Of a stretch of 64,000 nt of DNA, positions 61,833 to 64,000 are shown piece by piece (position 1 is the first letter of the stretch; each line of letters opens with the position of its first letter). Under the pieces are notes generated by a model, which saw only the letters and a list, made by a program, of their open reading frames with translations, was not told the DNA's origin and made no database searches. The stretch is from positions 124,001-188,000 of the forward strand of contig NZ_RARC01000006.1 in NCBI RefSeq assembly GCF_003719305.1, in the 5' to 3' direction. The translations under genes were made by a program, and so were the position numbers. This DNA is from Mycolicibacterium stellerae. GTDB lineage: Bacteria; Actinomycetota; Actinomycetes; Mycobacteriales; Mycobacteriaceae.

Positions 61833-62372
61833 ATGAGTGACACCGCTGTGCTCGTGATCGACATGCTCAACAACTACCGGCACGAAGATGCCGAGAAGCT
61901 GGCGCCGAGCGTCGCTGACATCATCGAACCCATCGCCGAGCTCATCTCTGCGGCGCACAAGCGGGACGACGTCGACCTCATCTACGTCAACGACAACTAC
62001 GGCGACTTCACCGCCAGTCAGGACGACCTTGTTCGTCAGGCGCTCGAGGGTGAGCGACCCGACCTGGTCAAGCCGATCGTCCCCAAAGAGGGTGTGCGAT
62101 TTCTGCAGAAGGTCCGACACAGCGCGTTTTATGCCACCGCGCTGGCGTATTCGTTGCGCCAGCTGGAGCCCAAGCGGTTGATCCTCACCGGACAGGTCAC
62201 CGAGCAGTGCATCCTTTACACCGCGCTGGACGCCTATGTGCGCCACTTTCCGGTCACCGTGCCTCCCGACGCCGTCGCTCACATCGACGCCGACCTCGGC
62301 GAGGCGGCATTGCGGATGATGGAGGAGAACATGGGTGCCGAGATCGTGCCAGCGCGGAAGTGCCTGAACTGA
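61833..62372 (+). CDS. Isochorismatase-family cysteine hydrolase
   Basis: This 179-residue hydrolase has the family triad D10 (VLVIDML), K93 (LQKVRHSAF) and C126 (TGQVTEQCILYTALDAY). Such proteins act on isochorismate, nicotinamide, carbamoyl or other amide substrates. The neighbouring nadE and Sir2 genes make nicotinamide-related chemistry a possibility, but M. tuberculosis nicotinamidase is a different, longer-known protein, and the substrate cannot be read from the sequence. ATG 61833. Confidence 0.85.
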   Translation: MSDTAVLVIDMLNNYRHEDAEKLAPSVADIIEPIAELISAAHKRDDVDLIYVNDNYGDFTASQDDLVRQALEGERPDLVKPIVPKEGVRFLQKVRHSAFYATALAYSLRQLEPKRLILTGQVTEQCILYTALDAYVRHFPVTVPPDAVAHIDADLGEAALRMMEENMGAEIVPARKCLN

Positions 62373-62487
62373 CATCGGTGACGGTGTGGTGTTGGTCTGC
62401 AGTTCGCCCGCAGGCATCGTGCCCGCTTCGGGGATTTTCCCTCCATCGCCCATGGTTAGGCGATACCCGCCGGATCCTGGAGGAATC

Positions 62488-63057
62488 GTGAACAAGCTTG
62501 CCGTTCAACGTCAGTCGCGTCTCTTGCTGCCCGAGCTCTCGCACCTCGTCACTGGCCTGCCCGCGTTCGCCGGTCTTCGGCCGCTCTTCGAGAACCACGT
62601 TCTGCGCCTCGAGGACGAAACCAAGGAGGGAATCTATGAGGTGCGCGTCGAGCTGCCGGGCGTCGATCCGGTCGAGGACGTCGAGGTCACGGTTCGCGAG
62701 GGCCGGCTGACGATCAGGGCCGTGCGGACGCGTACCGCCGAGTCGACCGGGCTTTCCGAGTTCTCCTACGGATCCTTCAGCCGAACCGTGCCGCTGCCTG
62801 CGGATGCCGACGAGGACGACATCAGCGCCACCTACGACAGGGGCATCCTGACCGTTTCGGTGCCGATGTCCGACGCGGAGCCGGTTGAGAGGCATGTCGA
62901 GGTGTACGAGATCGCACCCCTCGATGAGGACCTCGATGAGGACGAGGAAATCGACGACGCGTTGGACGACGACGACGACGCGTTGGATGACGACGACGAC
63001 GCCCCGACCGGGCAGTCGCAGAGCGAGGATCAGCCGCAACACGACCAGGGCGCCTGA
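62488..63057 (+). CDS. Hsp20 small heat-shock protein with acidic repeat tail
   Basis: This 189-residue chaperone starts at GTG 62488 with GGAGG close upstream. The alpha-crystallin domain spans about residues 45-140 (YEVRVELPGVDPVEDVEVTVREGRLTIRAVR, then YDRGILTVSVP with the conserved G-I-L). The last ~45 residues are extremely acidic: a DLDEDEEIDD stretch followed by two near-identical ALDDDDD units and a Gln-rich end. No HspR-type element was found upstream. The tail is encoded by a short tandem repeat (see findings). Confidence 0.86.
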   Translation: MNKLAVQRQSRLLLPELSHLVTGLPAFAGLRPLFENHVLRLEDETKEGIYEVRVELPGVDPVEDVEVTVREGRLTIRAVRTRTAESTGLSEFSYGSFSRTVPLPADADEDDISATYDRGILTVSVPMSDAEPVERHVEVYEIAPLDEDLDEDEEIDDALDDDDDALDDDDDAPTGQSQSEDQPQHDQGA

Positions 63058-63075
63058 TCGCCTACCCTCGATGGG

Positions 63076-63909
63076 GTGCAAGCCCCCGAACTCGTCACCC
63101 TGCTGCAGGGACGCCGGGTAGCGGTGCTCACCGGCGCGGGAATGTCCACCGACTCGGGGATCCCCGACTACCGAGGGCCGGACTCGCCGCCGAGCAACCC
63201 GATGACAATTCGGCAATTCACCTCCGACCCGGTGTTTCGGCAGCGGTACTGGGCCCGTAACCATGTGGGTTGGCGTCACATGGACGACACGCTGCCGAAT
63301 GCCGGTCACCGTGCGCTGGCGGCGCTCGAGCATTCCGGCGTGGTTTCGGGCGTCATCACCCAGAACGTCGACCTGCTGCACACGAAGGCAGGCACCCGCA
63401 ACGTCATCAACCTGCACGGCACCTACGCCGAGGTGATCTGCCTGGACTGCGGCCACACCATGACGCGCGCCGCGCTGGCCGAGATGCTCGAAGCCGCCAA
63501 CCCCGGTTTCGCCGAACGCGCCGAGGCGGTCGGCGGCATCGCGGTCGCTCCCGACGCCGACGCAGTCGTCGGCGACACGTCGTCGTTCACGATCATCGAC
63601 TGCACCGAATGCGGCGGCATGCTCAAACCCAACATCGTCTACTTCGGTGAAAGTGTGCCGAAAGACCGTGTGGCGCACGCATATACGATGGTCGACGAGG
63701 CCGATACACTGTTGGTGGCCGGCTCGTCGCTGACGGTGTTCTCCGGATTCCGCTTCGTGCGGCACGCGGCCGGACTGGGCATTCCGGTCGCGATCATCAA
63801 CCGCGGGCGCACCCGCGGCGACGACCTGGCGACCGTCAAGATCGACACCGGCTGCTCCCCCATGCTCGCGCTGCTTTCCGACGAGCTCCCGATCGTGATG
63901 AGCGCATGA
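63076..63909 (+). CDS. Sir2-family NAD-dependent protein deacylase
   Basis: This 277-residue sirtuin has NAD-binding GAGMSTDSGIPDYR at 20-33, TQNVD at 95-99, catalytic H114 (NLHGTY), a structural zinc site C122-x2-C125 and C176-x2-C179, and AGSSLTVFSGFR. The SIRT4-like class II layout fits a deacylase with a substrate other than simple acetyl-lysine. Start is GTG 63076; the preceding gene ends 18 bases earlier. Confidence 0.88.
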   Translation: MQAPELVTLLQGRRVAVLTGAGMSTDSGIPDYRGPDSPPSNPMTIRQFTSDPVFRQRYWARNHVGWRHMDDTLPNAGHRALAALEHSGVVSGVITQNVDLLHTKAGTRNVINLHGTYAEVICLDCGHTMTRAALAEMLEAANPGFAERAEAVGGIAVAPDADAVVGDTSSFTIIDCTECGGMLKPNIVYFGESVPKDRVAHAYTMVDEADTLLVAGSSLTVFSGFRFVRHAAGLGIPVAIINRGRTRGDDLATVKIDTGCSPMLALLSDELPIVMSA

Positions 63910-64000
63910 ACACGCCCAGTCCACCTGGGCTGCTGAATCGGATTCGGCCCAAAACCTGCCCCGCCGACGAGCGTTGGTCGCTGAGCATCGGCGACGTCAT
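63906..64000 (+). CDS. Unidentified gene, N-terminus only (cut by window edge)
   Basis: ATG 63906-63908 overlaps the Sir2 stop (ATGA) and opens a frame that stays open to the window end (31 codons: MNTPSPPGLLNRIRPKTCPA, then DERWSLSIGDV). The third codon positions are G/C-rich and the overlap is typical of coupled genes here, so it is probably real. Too little is visible to name a family. Confidence 0.6.
   Translation, partial: MNTPSPPGLLNRIRPKTCPADERWSLSIGDV

Noticed and set aside
62254..63924. 556-codon minus-strand frame across the isochorismatase, Hsp20 and Sir2 genes
   Set aside because: All three plus-strand products are recognisable families; the opposite frame spans three unrelated genes and has no domain.

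Overview
The window is chromosomal DNA from a rapidly growing mycobacterium (Mycolicibacterium/M. smegmatis type). The evidence is very high GC with strong G/C in third codon positions, mycobacterial signature genes (octT/gpgP of methylglucose lipopolysaccharide synthesis, mycothiol-linked enzymes, an LppR-like lipoprotein, a two-domain NAD synthetase), and a backbone that follows the order I remember for M. tuberculosis Rv2397c to Rv2438c. No rRNA, tRNA, CRISPR array, prophage or insertion sequence was seen.

Layout. 1-5.8 kb is a sulfur-scavenging region. It holds dimethylsulfone-use genes (end of sfnG, then sfnB) and, convergently, the sulfate importer operon subI-cysT-cysW-cysA. A 30-codon leader ORF ending Cys-Cys-Cys-Arg-stop precedes subI, with its own leaderless promoter and a hairpin that can cover the subI ribosome-binding site. 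5.7-14.7 kb carries two small membrane proteins, trehalase, lppR, lepA (no canonical start codon), a PemK-like protein, GNAT and CBS proteins, an aldo/keto reductase and RNase Z. 14.2-18.3 kb is the ATP-grasp/alpha-E/transglutaminase operon of unknown function, apparently with a fourth gene running antisense into rnz. 18.4-22.4 kb carries rpsT, holA, comEC, comEA and a small secreted protein.

22.6-26.7 kb is an accessory nitrile/amide module: cobalt-type nitrile hydratase (beta, alpha, accessory), a RidA-like protein, acetamidase/formamidase and a DapB-fold oxidoreductase. It lies where M. tuberculosis has eis. 26.9-30.8 kb returns to the backbone: a maleylpyruvate isomerase-fold protein, degV, octT, gpgP, rsfS and nadD. 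30.8-37.3 kb is a second accessory module: a GntR/HutC regulator divergent from an APC permease, a FGGY kinase, a GlpA-like flavoprotein with a C-terminal iron-sulfur motif and a GlpB/HcnB-like flavoprotein. Matching GntR-type operators lie beside each divergent start. 37.4-41.0 kb is VWA/MoxR and proA, and 41.0-42.7 kb is rbsK and a crotonase.

42.8-44.4 kb is a small metal module (CmtR-like ArsR regulator, CDF-like transporter, isoprenylcysteine-methyltransferase-like membrane protein). 44.4-59.6 kb is a catabolic island. It contains oligopeptidase B, a five-gene peptide/nickel-type ABC importer whose binding protein has a C-terminal membrane anchor, a Rieske oxygenase, a sarcosine-oxidase-like flavoenzyme, a methyltransferase, an S15 hydrolase, a DmpA-type aminopeptidase and an HDAC-like amidohydrolase. 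The gene content suggests uptake and N-demethylation or hydrolysis of an N-methylated or amide substrate, which the sequence does not identify. 59.7-64 kb is nadE, an isochorismatase-fold hydrolase, an Hsp20 with an acidic repeat tail, a Sir2 deacylase and the start of an unidentified gene.

Most operons are tightly coupled, with ATGA, GTGA, TTGA or TGATG overlaps. Two copies of a dispersed palindrome sharing the core CAGACGCAAAAGT sit between convergent genes. References to M. tuberculosis or M. smegmatis loci are from memory of gene order, not from a search.
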